Positions 17,230 to 25,748 of a stretch of DNA of 64,000 bases are shown here, piece by piece (within the stretch, counting starts at the first letter, position 1; each line of letters opens with the position of its first letter). The stretch covers positions 1,488,001-1,552,000 of the forward strand of contig CBDCWE010000003.1 of NCBI GenBank assembly GCA_965223355.1. Direction: 5' to 3'. Source of the DNA: Tectiglobus sp965223355. GTDB taxonomy: Bacteria > Pseudomonadota > Alphaproteobacteria > Rhizobiales > Hyphomicrobiaceae. Position numbers and translations under genes: made by a program. The notes below the pieces were generated by a model. The model did not search any database and was not told the DNA's origin. It was given only the letters and a program-made list of their open reading frames with translations.

Positions 17230-17766
17230 ATGACATCGAGAAACAACAGTTGCTGTACGTTCGCATGTTTGCTGGTTGCGGTCGTTTCTGCGTTGGCTAT
17301 GGCCGTACTATATTTCTTGACGTTCTGGGGTCCTATACCTTCAGGCAACCGGATTGGCCAAATGCTAATAGAAATGTCCAAGGCAAACGGCGGTATTATA
17401 GAACTTGGTCGAAAGGACTCCAATTGGCGAAAGGTTTGTTTTTTTCCGAACAACGGAAATGTGCAAGAGCGTGTCAAAAAACGATTCGCGGGCTTGCAAA
17501 CATTATTTGTGCATGACGGTTTTGAATTAATCAGAGATTACAGCAACTCATGGTTCGTCGCCATGAGAAAAACTGATCAACCGGTAGTTTACATCTTTCC
17601 AATGTCACGTCCATCATGGCGACTTGAGTACTCGCTCAACGCCGACCCGGGAAATGATGGTGACCCTAAAGCACAAGATTTTTGTAGCAACGAAGTTGCA
17701 AAAATTGCGCTGCGCCGCAGAGTTATAGGCAACCGAGAAATCTACTTCTTCAGACCGGTCTATTGA
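17230..17766 (+). CDS. Membrane-anchored protein of unknown function (candidate immunity protein)
   Basis: 178 residues with an N-terminal hydrophobic anchor (about 9-32, CLLVAVVSALAMAVLYFLTF) followed by a soluble domain outside the membrane. Mature sequence includes LVHDGFELI-type and aromatic segments but no known motif. The start follows the preceding stop codon immediately, so translation is probably coupled. It lies 12 bases before the RTX gene. An anchored small protein next to a secreted RTX toxin-like protein could protect the producer, but there is no direct evidence. Confidence 0.6.
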   Translation: MTSRNNSCCTFACLLVAVVSALAMAVLYFLTFWGPIPSGNRIGQMLIEMSKANGGIIELGRKDSNWRKVCFFPNNGNVQERVKKRFAGLQTLFVHDGFELIRDYSNSWFVAMRKTDQPVVYIFPMSRPSWRLEYSLNADPGNDGDPKAQDFCSNEVAKIALRRRVIGNREIYFFRPVY

Positions 17767-17778
17767 GGAAAATCAGCT

Positions 17779-20700
17779 ATGAGTATCTTGAGCGGTATCT
17801 GTCGATATGGAAAATACGCGATGCTTGCTGAGGCGGAGGCAGAAAGGAGATACGGCCATTTGAAGTCGCCAGCAGAAAAAAACCTAAAGTATAATCAGCA
17901 TAAAAATGCGTTTGTACACGCATTCGTAGCTGCAAAAATGACACAGGATTGTGGAGCGTCCATTGTACGAGTTTTGGGAGAACTTAGAGAGCTGTACGGG
18001 GTTCTCCAATATTACTTCGGACTAGGCGAAGATTATCGAATGGACACATTCAGGGATTTGTGGAACAACGTTGCTGGCGAGATTATTGGAGGCATTGCGT
18101 CCGCTGAAAAATTAAGTGATTCACAAGTTGCCGATTGCGTTGCTGCGGCGTTGGACGCAGGAGATTTAATATTAAGTATTCACGTAAGCAACCGGGACTT
18201 GCGAATTCCCAAGAAGGTTGGAGACCCGACACCAGGGGACTTTGGGCCTGGTCGAGATCCGAGCAATTTTAATGGGTTTCCCGGTGATTTTTATCCCTAC
18301 ATTGGATCTATTGAAGTAACGGCGAAACGCGAAGACGGTCCTGACGAACCTGATGATGAGGAGGAGGAGCCATCTCCCGATCGCCCCTTACCTCCCAATC
18401 CCTCACCTCCCGATGATGGCCCACGCGAGAACGAACCACCCGACAGTGGTCAGCCGAGCGGCGGCAGCCCACGGAGCCAGCCGGGAATTCCGCCCAATCA
18501 TTGTGATGATGATGGTCCTCCTCCCACTCCGGGTGGCAAGCCGTCAAGCGGCAAGCCACCAGGCAACGATCCTCCAAACGATCCTCCAGGTGACAACCCG
18601 TGTTTCCCGCCGCCCCAGCCCACTCTGCCGAGAGACCCGCTAGTCATCGATCTTGATGGCGACGGTATCGAACTGATCGCGCTTGAAGACTCACAGGCCC
18701 ATTTCGATTTCGGCGAGGACGGATTTGCCGAGAAGACCGGTTGGGTCGCACCGGACGACGGCCTCTTGTTCCGCGACAAGGATGGCAACGGCGTCGCGTC
18801 CGGAATCGGCGAGCTGTTCGGCAATCTCGAGATTGACGGGTTTACGGAACTGGCCGAACTCGACAGCAACGGCGACGGCGTCATCGATGCCAAGGACGAT
18901 GCCTTTGCGCAACTTTGGATTTGGCGCGATCTGAACGGTGATGGCATTTCGACCGCGGATGAGGTCAGTTCACTGGCCGACCACAACATTGTCTCGTTCG
19001 GCCTGCAGCGCCGCGAGGTTCGTCGGGAAAACAACGGCAACGAGATACGCTATTCCGGCCTAGTCGAGCGGTCGGACGGAACGCATGTGCTGAGCGGCGC
19101 GGTTTATTTTGCGCAGAATTCGACGCTGACGCGTTGGACGCCGCCGGATGGCATGGTGATTTCCGATGAGGTTGCCAAGCTTCCCAGTGTGCACGGCTAC
19201 GGCAATCTCACCAATCTCGACTATGCCATGCAGCAAAACGCCGCTCTGCGCCAGAAGATGCAGGCCTTCGTGCGCGATGTCGTCACCATGTCGCCGAGCC
19301 AGATCGAGGATGCGTTCAGCGCCATTCTGTTTGCGTGGGCCGGTGTTGGCAATGTCGCCGCCGACAGCCGTGGGGCCTCGGTCGACGCCCGCGAAGTGGC
19401 GTTCCTGGAGGCGTTCTTCGGCACCGAGTTGCGGGATCGTGGCGGCGTTACGATCGGCACGCGCTTTGGTGAGGTCCTTAACGGTAGTTTCGACCAGTTG
19501 CTGAGTGCGTTGATGCTCAGAGTTCTCTCAAATTCGTTCTTAAGCAAGCTGCTGCAAGGCGGGTCAGTCCTCGAGGCAGTCTCTACTTCTTTGTTCTGGT
19601 TCGCGGGCTTGCGCTATGATTCGGGTTCTGACCGATTTTGGGGTGACATGAACTCGGTGCTGGCCGACATTGTCGCCCACGTCCCGGACGACGTTTCCCA
19701 AGCGCGCGATTACCTGAACGTCATGATCACCGTGCTGCGCGGTGCGATCTACGATTTCGCCGGCGGCGATCCGCGCGTGCTGCGCACCATGCTCGCCGAT
19801 GCCTTCCGTGCGATCGAAAACGAGGAAATCCGCGATTACGCTCTGCAACTGGCCAATGCCGATCATCTGGCGCTGGGCACGACTGGCAACGACACCATCA
19901 CGACGCTCAACAACGACAGCGGCGCTGAGACGATCAGCGGCGCCGACCTCATCATCGGCGGCCACGGCAACGATACGCTGTCGGGTGGCGATGGTCGGGA
20001 CGTCTACCTGTTCACACGTGGCGACGGCCAGGACACCATTGAAGATAACGGTGACGGCGATGCCGACGAGATCGTGATCAGCGGCTATACGCCGGCCCAA
20101 ATTCAGGTCGCGCGCGCCACGCCGGGCACCGGCATGACGCTGGTCATCACGTTTACGGGCTCAACGACCGACCGCATCACGGTGATCAACACGCTCGACG
20201 AAGATCGTGCCGACGGTATCGAAAAAATCCGGATTAAAGGTACCGGCGACGCTGCCGACACGGTCTGGACCATGGCGCAGTTGCGCGCGCGCATTTTGGC
20301 GAGCGAAACGACGGACGGCGCCGACACCATCAACGGTTTCTTCTCCAACGACCGTTTGGTTGGCGGGCTGGGCAACGACACGTTGCGCGGGCTTGGTGGC
20401 CACGACACACTGGCCGGCGGTGAAGGCAACGACACGCTGTCGGGCGGCTACGGCTCGGACCGTTATGTATTCCACCGTGGCGACGGCCAGGACACCATCG
20501 AGGACAACGGTTGGCGCGATACCGACGAGATCGTGATCCACGGCTATACGGCGGATCAGATCCAGGTAGCGCGCGGCACGGGCGCGACACTGATCATCAC
20601 GTTCGTGGGTTCAACCGACCGCATTACGGTGATCAATACGCTTGACGAGCGTGGAGATGACGGCATTGAGCGCATCCGCATTGTCAGCGCCGACGATGAT

Positions 20701-22287
20701 GTCGACGATACGGTCTGGACCATGGCCAACATGCGTGCGCGCATTTTCGCGGCCGAAGCCACGGATGGTGACGATACGATCATTGGGTTTGCTACCCACG
20801 ACACACTGGCCGGCGGTGAAGGCAACGACACGCTGTCGGGTGGCCGCGGCTCGGACCGTTATGTATTCCACCGTGGCGACGGCCAGGACACCATCGAGGA
20901 CAACGGTTGGCGCGATACCGACGAGATCGTGATCCACGGCTATACGGCGGATCAGATCCAGGTAGCGCGCGGCACGGGCGCGACACTGATCATCACGTTC
21001 GTGGGTTCAACCGACCGCATTACGGTGATCAATACGCTTGACGAGCGTGGAGATGACGGCATTGAGCGCATCCGCATTGTCAGCGCCGACGATGATGTCG
21101 ACGATACGGTCTGGACCATGGCCGACATGCGTCAGCGCGTATTGGACAGTGCTGCTACAGACGGGAATGATACCATCGAAGGATTCGCGTGGAACGACAC
21201 GATCGACGGCGGTGCGGGCGATGACACGATCAACGGTGGCGCCGGCAACGATACGATCAACGGTGGTTCTGGCAATGATACGCTGAGCGGTGGTCCGGGC
21301 AATGACACGATCAACGGTGGCGCCGGTAATGATCATATCAACGGTGGTGCTGGTGCGGATACGATCAATGGCGGCGCAGGGGACGATATCATTATCGGTG
21401 GTTTCGGTTCTGATACGATGGATGGCGGAGCCGGTATCGACACGGTATCGTTTGCCTACTCGTCTGCCGATTGGAATATCAATCTAGAGAATAATACGGC
21501 ACAGGCGCCTGGCTACAACGCCGAGAAAATTCTGAACTTCGAGAATGCCATTGGCTCGCAGGGTAATGATCGCATTACTGGAACCAGTGATGACAATATT
21601 CTCGACGGCGGTGCGGGCAATGACACGATCAACGGTGGCGCCGGTAATGACACGATCAACGGTGGTGCTGGTGTGGATACGATCAATGGCGGCGCAGGGG
21701 ATGATATCATTATCGGTGGTTTCGGTTCTGATACGATGGATGGCGGAGCCGGTATCGACACGGTATCGTTTGCGTATTCCACGCAAAGCTGGTTCATCGA
21801 TTTAGAGAATGGCACTTCTAGCACGCAAGCAGGCAGCAATAATCCCGAACAGATTCTGAACTTTGAGAACGCCATTGGCTCGCAGGGTAATGATCGCATT
21901 ACTGGAACCAGTGACGACAATATTCTCGACGGCGGTGCGGGCAATGACACGATCAACGGTGGCGCCGGTAATGATACGATCAGCGGTGGTCTTGGCAATG
22001 ACACGCTCGACGGCGGCGCTGGCAACGATACACTCAGCGGCGGCGTGGGCGAAGATACCTTCGTATTTGAGCCCAACTTCGACGTCGATACCATCAACGA
22101 CTTTGACGCCGACGACGATATCATCCAGTTCTCAACATCCGTATTTGCAACCTATCAGGATGTTCAAGCGGCCATGGCAGAGGTTGGCGATGACGTCGTT
22201 ATCACCTTGGACGCCGATAACACCATCACCTTGAAAGACACCCGAATTGCCGACTTGGCCGCGGATGACTTCCGGTTCGTGGCGTGA
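17779..22287 (+). CDS. 1502-residue RTX protein, type I secretion substrate
   Basis: Residues about 20-110 carry NAFVHAFVAAKMTQDCG and MDTFRDLWNNVAGEIIG, a pattern resembling the DUF6973-type domain of other secreted proteins. Residues 170-285 are a proline/aspartate-rich linker. From 285 comes a calcium-binding region DPLVIDLDGDGIEL, ELDSNGDGVIDAKDDAF and WRDLNGDGISTADE. Beta-roll nonapeptides GGxGxDxUx start near 727 and end near 1428, mixed with three copies of the haemolysin-type calcium-binding-related domain (RGDGQDTIEDNG). The C-terminal DTINDFDADDDII region and final residues are the usual type I secretion signal. The PrtD/PrtE-type exporter is encoded next. The first 500 bases are AT-rich and the rest GC-rich, so the gene may be a recombinant. 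Function (toxin, enzyme or surface protein) is unknown. Confidence 0.9.
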   Translation: MSILSGICRYGKYAMLAEAEAERRYGHLKSPAEKNLKYNQHKNAFVHAFVAAKMTQDCGASIVRVLGELRELYGVLQYYFGLGEDYRMDTFRDLWNNVAGEIIGGIASAEKLSDSQVADCVAAALDAGDLILSIHVSNRDLRIPKKVGDPTPGDFGPGRDPSNFNGFPGDFYPYIGSIEVTAKREDGPDEPDDEEEEPSPDRPLPPNPSPPDDGPRENEPPDSGQPSGGSPRSQPGIPPNHCDDDGPPPTPGGKPSSGKPPGNDPPNDPPGDNPCFPPPQPTLPRDPLVIDLDGDGIELIALEDSQAHFDFGEDGFAEKTGWVAPDDGLLFRDKDGNGVASGIGELFGNLEIDGFTELAELDSNGDGVIDAKDDAFAQLWIWRDLNGDGISTADEVSSLADHNIVSFGLQRREVRRENNGNEIRYSGLVERSDGTHVLSGAVYFAQNSTLTRWTPPDGMVISDEVAKLPSVHGYGNLTNLDYAMQQNAALRQKMQAFVRDVVTMSPSQIEDAFSAILFAWAGVGNVAADSRGASVDAREVAFLEAFFGTELRDRGGVTIGTRFGEVLNGSFDQLLSALMLRVLSNSFLSKLLQGGSVLEAVSTSLFWFAGLRYDSGSDRFWGDMNSVLADIVAHVPDDVSQARDYLNVMITVLRGAIYDFAGGDPRVLRTMLADAFRAIENEEIRDYALQLANADHLALGTTGNDTITTLNNDSGAETISGADLIIGGHGNDTLSGGDGRDVYLFTRGDGQDTIEDNGDGDADEIVISGYTPAQIQVARATPGTGMTLVITFTGSTTDRITVINTLDEDRADGIEKIRIKGTGDAADTVWTMAQLRARILASETTDGADTINGFFSNDRLVGGLGNDTLRGLGGHDTLAGGEGNDTLSGGYGSDRYVFHRGDGQDTIEDNGWRDTDEIVIHGYTADQIQVARGTGATLIITFVGSTDRITVINTLDERGDDGIERIRIVSADDDVDDTVWTMANMRARIFAAEATDGDDTIIGFATHDTLAGGEGNDTLSGGRGSDRYVFHRGDGQDTIEDNGWRDTDEIVIHGYTADQIQVARGTGATLIITFVGSTDRITVINTLDERGDDGIERIRIVSADDDVDDTVWTMADMRQRVLDSAATDGNDTIEGFAWNDTIDGGAGDDTINGGAGNDTINGGSGNDTLSGGPGNDTINGGAGNDHINGGAGADTINGGAGDDIIIGGFGSDTMDGGAGIDTVSFAYSSADWNINLENNTAQAPGYNAEKILNFENAIGSQGNDRITGTSDDNILDGGAGNDTINGGAGNDTINGGAGVDTINGGAGDDIIIGGFGSDTMDGGAGIDTVSFAYSTQSWFIDLENGTSSTQAGSNNPEQILNFENAIGSQGNDRITGTSDDNILDGGAGNDTINGGAGNDTISGGLGNDTLDGGAGNDTLSGGVGEDTFVFEPNFDVDTINDFDADDDIIQFSTSVFATYQDVQAAMAEVGDDVVITLDADNTITLKDTRIADLAADDFRFVA
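20401..21131 (+). repeat. Near-identical 335-base direct repeat inside the RTX gene
   Basis: Bases 20401-20735 and 20797-21131 are almost identical at the nucleotide level (offset 396 bases, 132 codons), encoding two copies of the RGDGQDTIEDNGWRDTDEI unit. The near absence of synonymous changes means a recent duplication or gene conversion. Further repeats with offsets of about 318 and 324 bases follow at 21300-22000. Confidence 0.85.
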
Positions 22288-22362
22288 TCAAAAGTGCAAT
22301 GATGCGGCGGCGGCGGTACGCGTCGCGATCGCAACCAACGCGCATTGCTGCCGGGTAGTCAC

Positions 22363-24081
22363 ATGGCAGATGACAAGGCCACGAATAGCGGCGTAGCACC
22401 GTTGGCCGATGGTTTGCGCGGCACCATGGCCGTGGTCGCCGTCGTTTCCGGGGTGACCAACGCGCTGGCCTTGACCGGTTCGCTCTATATGCTGCAGGTC
22501 TACGACCGGGTGCTGAGCAGCCACAGCGTGCCGACCTTGGTCGCGCTCACCGTGTTGATCGTCGGGCTCTATTTTTTCCAGGGAACGCTGGATGTGCTGC
22601 GCGGCCAGATCATGGTCCGCGTCGGCGCACGGCTGGACCAACAGCTCAGCCCCTTGGCACATCGCGCGAGCCGGCAGCTGCCCCTCCTCGGAACGTCATC
22701 GACGCAGGCCGTGCAGCCGATCCGTGATGTCGACACCATTCGCAGCTTTGTCGCTAGCCCCGGACCGCTGGCGATTTTCGATTTTCCATGGATCCCGCTG
22801 TATCTGGCATTCGTATTTTTTCTGCACACCTGGCTGGGCTACCTGGCCATCGCCGGCGTCGCCGTTCTGTTTACGCTAACACTGACGACGGAAGTATTGG
22901 TGCGGGGCTACAACGCCAAGGCGGTTCAGGCCGCGGCGGGCCGGCTGGCGCTGGCCAACGTCGGCGCCCACAACGCCGAAGTGGTCCGCGCCATGGGCAT
23001 GGCAACACGCACCGACCAGCGCTATACGCGCGCCAACCTCGACTATCTCGGGTTCCAGTCCAAGGCCAGCGATCTGACCGTCGGCATGAGTGGTGCGACC
23101 CGCGTGTTCCGAATGTTCCTGCAATCCGCCGTCATCGGGCTCGGCGCCTATCTGACCTTAAAGGGCGACGTCACCGCCGGCGCCATCATCGCAGCATCCA
23201 TTGCGACATCGCGTGGCCTCGCGCCCATCGAGATCGCCGTCGGCAACTGGAAATCCTTCGTTGCCGCACGCCAGGCCTATCGTCGACTGACCCGGGTCAT
23301 GGCCACCCTGCCCGCTGCACCGGCACCCATGCAACTGCCGCCGCCAACCGCCGGTCTCGCCGTCGAGGCCATCACCGTCGCGGTGCCGGGTACGCAGCAG
23401 TTGATCTTAAAGAACGTGAGTTTCGAATTGAAGGCCGGCCAAGGGCTGGGGGTGATCGGCCCCAGTGCTGCCGGCAAGTCGACGCTGGCCCGCGCGATCA
23501 TCGGCGTGTGGCCGCTGGTGCGCGGTTCGGTCCGCCTGGATGGCGCTACGCTCGACCAACGATCCGAAGAAGACCTGGGCCGGCATATCGGGTACCTGCC
23601 GCAGTCGGTTTCGTTGTTCGATGCGACCATCGCCGAGAACATCGCACGGCTGGAAGATCCATTGGATGGCGAAGCTATCATTGCCGCCGCGCAGAACGCC
23701 GGCGTTCATACCGAGATTTTGAAGCTACCCAACGGCTACGAGACGGTTCTCGGCGCCGGCGGCCCCGCCGGCCATGCATTGTCCGCCGGCCAGCAGCAGC
23801 GCATCGCTTTGGCCCGGGCGCTGTATCGCGATCCGTTCCTTGTCGTGCTGGACGAACCCAACTCGAACCTCGATGTCGAAGGAGAACAGGCGTTGACGCG
23901 CGCCATTCGCGGCGTGCGTGAGCGCGGCGGTATCGTGATTGTGGTTGCGCATCGCCCGAGTGCGATCAGCGCCGTCGAACAAATCGCCATGATTCGCAAC
24001 GGACAGCTCGCCGCTTTTGGCCCGAAGGAGGAAGTGCTGGGCCAAGTGCTACGACACCCCACAGCCAGCAGCATCGCATGA
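22363..24081 (+). CDS. Type I secretion system permease/ATPase (PrtD type)
   Basis: 572 residues from the ATG at 22363; a TTG at 22345 is also possible. The N-terminal part has the PrtD-type membrane domain (LYMLQVYDRVLSSHSVPTLV, then FPWIPLYLAFVFFLHTWLG). The C-terminal ATPase has Walker A GPSAAGKST (about 366-374), signature LSAGQQQRIALARAL (about 473), Walker B FLVVLDEPNSNLD and H-loop VAHRPS. This inner-membrane ABC exporter recognises C-terminal signals of RTX proteins. Its direct neighbour upstream encodes such a substrate. The membrane-fusion gene overlaps its end by 4 bases. An outer-membrane TolC-like partner is not in the window. Confidence 0.95.
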   Translation: MADDKATNSGVAPLADGLRGTMAVVAVVSGVTNALALTGSLYMLQVYDRVLSSHSVPTLVALTVLIVGLYFFQGTLDVLRGQIMVRVGARLDQQLSPLAHRASRQLPLLGTSSTQAVQPIRDVDTIRSFVASPGPLAIFDFPWIPLYLAFVFFLHTWLGYLAIAGVAVLFTLTLTTEVLVRGYNAKAVQAAAGRLALANVGAHNAEVVRAMGMATRTDQRYTRANLDYLGFQSKASDLTVGMSGATRVFRMFLQSAVIGLGAYLTLKGDVTAGAIIAASIATSRGLAPIEIAVGNWKSFVAARQAYRRLTRVMATLPAAPAPMQLPPPTAGLAVEAITVAVPGTQQLILKNVSFELKAGQGLGVIGPSAAGKSTLARAIIGVWPLVRGSVRLDGATLDQRSEEDLGRHIGYLPQSVSLFDATIAENIARLEDPLDGEAIIAAAQNAGVHTEILKLPNGYETVLGAGGPAGHALSAGQQQRIALARALYRDPFLVVLDEPNSNLDVEGEQALTRAIRGVRERGGIVIVVAHRPSAISAVEQIAMIRNGQLAAFGPKEEVLGQVLRHPTASSIA

Positions 24082-25460
24082 GGCGAACAGCCGCCCATTC
24101 AACCACCAGCGAGAGTGATATGCCGTCTCAAGCCACGGATATCGACACCCATTCCGAGCAGATTATCGGTCGCACCAAAGCCGATCTGCGCACGCGGCTC
24201 ATCGGCGGCCTGGCGATCATTGCCGTCCTGGTGTTGGGCATTGGCGGCTGGGCGGCAACCGCACAACTATCCGGCGCGGTCATAGCCACCGGGATGATCG
24301 TCGTCGACGGCAACACCAAAAAGGTTCAGCACCCGAACGGGGGGGTAGTCGGCGAAATTCGCGTCAAGAACGGCGACCGGGTAACCGAGGAAGATGTGCT
24401 CTTGCGCCTGGATGACACGCAGACCCGGGCGTCCCTCGCCATAATCGTGTCGCAGCTCACCGAACTCGTCGGCCGTAAAGCGCGTTTGGCCGCCGAGCGG
24501 GAAGGTGCTCAAGCCATCACATTCCCGGCGGCGGAGCATGCATGGCACCGCAACTTCGAAAGCCGGCGGGTCGCAATAGGTGAGGTGCGCCTGTTCAAGG
24601 CAAAGCGCGACTTGATTTCCGGTCAAAAAGCCCAGTTGCGCGAGAGTATTGGCCAGCTGCGTCAGGAGATCGAGGGGCTCAATGCCCAACATAGCGCCAA
24701 GGCGCGTGAACTGAAACTCGTGCGCCAGGAACTGTCGCGTGTCACCGGGCTGTACGAACGCCAGTTAACGCCGGTTACGCGTGTATTGGCCATGCAGCGC
24801 GAGGAGGCGCGCATCGATGGTGAGCATGGCGCCCTGACGGCCCAGATCGCCCGCACGCGGGGGCGCATTGCCGAAATCGAGCTGCAGTCGACGACCATCG
24901 ATTTGACCTTCCGCAGCGACGCGCAAAAGCAGTTGCGGGACGTCGAAGCGCGCATCGCCGAACTGCAGGAGCGCCGGGTCGCGGCCGAAGATCAACTGCG
25001 CCGCATCGACATCCGCGCACCACGCTCGGGCATCGTCCATGAGCTCAAAGTTCACACGGTCGGCGGCGTGATCAACGCCGCCGAGCCAATCATGTTGATC
25101 GTGCCGAGCGAAGAACGATTGACCATCGAGGTGCGGGTCTCACCCGTCGATATCGATCAAGTTTCGATCGGACAAAAGGCAATGCTGCGATTTTCAGCGT
25201 TCAATCAGCGCACGACGCCAGAATTGGCGGGAATCGTCACCCGCATTGGCGCCGATCTGACGCTCGATCCGCGGACCGGCCTGAACTACTACCTGGTCCG
25301 CCTCAAGGCCGATGAAGCCGCTCTGGCCGAGCTCGGAACGCTAACGCTGTTACCGGGCATGCCGGTCGAGGCCTTCATCCAGACCGGCCAGCGCACGCCC
25401 CTGTCCTACCTGTTCAAGCCGGTCACCGACCAACTCGCGCGCGCCTTCCGGGAGGAATGA
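24078..25460 (+). CDS. Type I secretion membrane-fusion protein (HlyD/PrtE family)
   Basis: 460 residues starting in the PrtD-type gene's stop (ATGA at 24078); an ATG at 24120 is an alternative. One membrane helix (about 38-60) is followed by the split lipoyl-like domain (GVVGEIRVKNGDRVTEEDVLLRLDD), a long alpha-hairpin of heptads (about 130-310), the second lipoyl half (IRAPRSGIVHELKVHTVGGV) and the beta-barrel ending at LLPGMPVEAFIQTGQR, the HlyD family signature region. It bridges the inner-membrane exporter and an outer-membrane channel. Its place next to the RTX gene defines the secretion unit. Confidence 0.95.
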   Translation: MRRTAAHSTTSESDMPSQATDIDTHSEQIIGRTKADLRTRLIGGLAIIAVLVLGIGGWAATAQLSGAVIATGMIVVDGNTKKVQHPNGGVVGEIRVKNGDRVTEEDVLLRLDDTQTRASLAIIVSQLTELVGRKARLAAEREGAQAITFPAAEHAWHRNFESRRVAIGEVRLFKAKRDLISGQKAQLRESIGQLRQEIEGLNAQHSAKARELKLVRQELSRVTGLYERQLTPVTRVLAMQREEARIDGEHGALTAQIARTRGRIAEIELQSTTIDLTFRSDAQKQLRDVEARIAELQERRVAAEDQLRRIDIRAPRSGIVHELKVHTVGGVINAAEPIMLIVPSEERLTIEVRVSPVDIDQVSIGQKAMLRFSAFNQRTTPELAGIVTRIGADLTLDPRTGLNYYLVRLKADEAALAELGTLTLLPGMPVEAFIQTGQRTPLSYLFKPVTDQLARAFREE

Positions 25461-25608
25461 GGCCGACGGTTGAAATACTCCGATCAATTGTTTCACGAGG
25501 GTACGTAGCTTAAACTTCGAACCGATGATACCGAGGGAAATGATGCTCAGCTCTGTTGTTTGAGATTGATAAGACCGTAAGTGCGCCGGCGATATGCGGG
25601 CTGATATT

Positions 25609-25667
25609 GGAGCAACCTGCTTTTCATCGGGACCGTTCTGATGCCGATGAAAAGCAGGTTGCTCTAG
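25609..25667. repeat. CTAG-bounded palindromic element, diverged single-hairpin copy
   Basis: AGCAACCTGCTTTTCATCGG pairs with CCGATGAAAAGCAGGTTGCT around a short loop; the right end is CTCTAG. The inner sequence differs from the other copies (CTTTTCATCGG instead of CCTTTATTCGG), with changes on both arms that keep the pairing. The stretch after it (25668-25700) looks like a decayed second hairpin. Confidence 0.8.
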
Positions 25668-25748
25668 TCGGAACCGTCTTGGCGATTCCAACTAAAGGCA
25701 AGCTAACCCATTTCTTTCGATGGCGTTTCAAAGACGGGGGTGGGTTGG

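Noticed and set aside
19950..22050. Regular short direct repeats that could suggest a CRISPR array
   Set aside because: They are in frame and encode RTX nonapeptides and related domains; there are no unique spacers of constant length.
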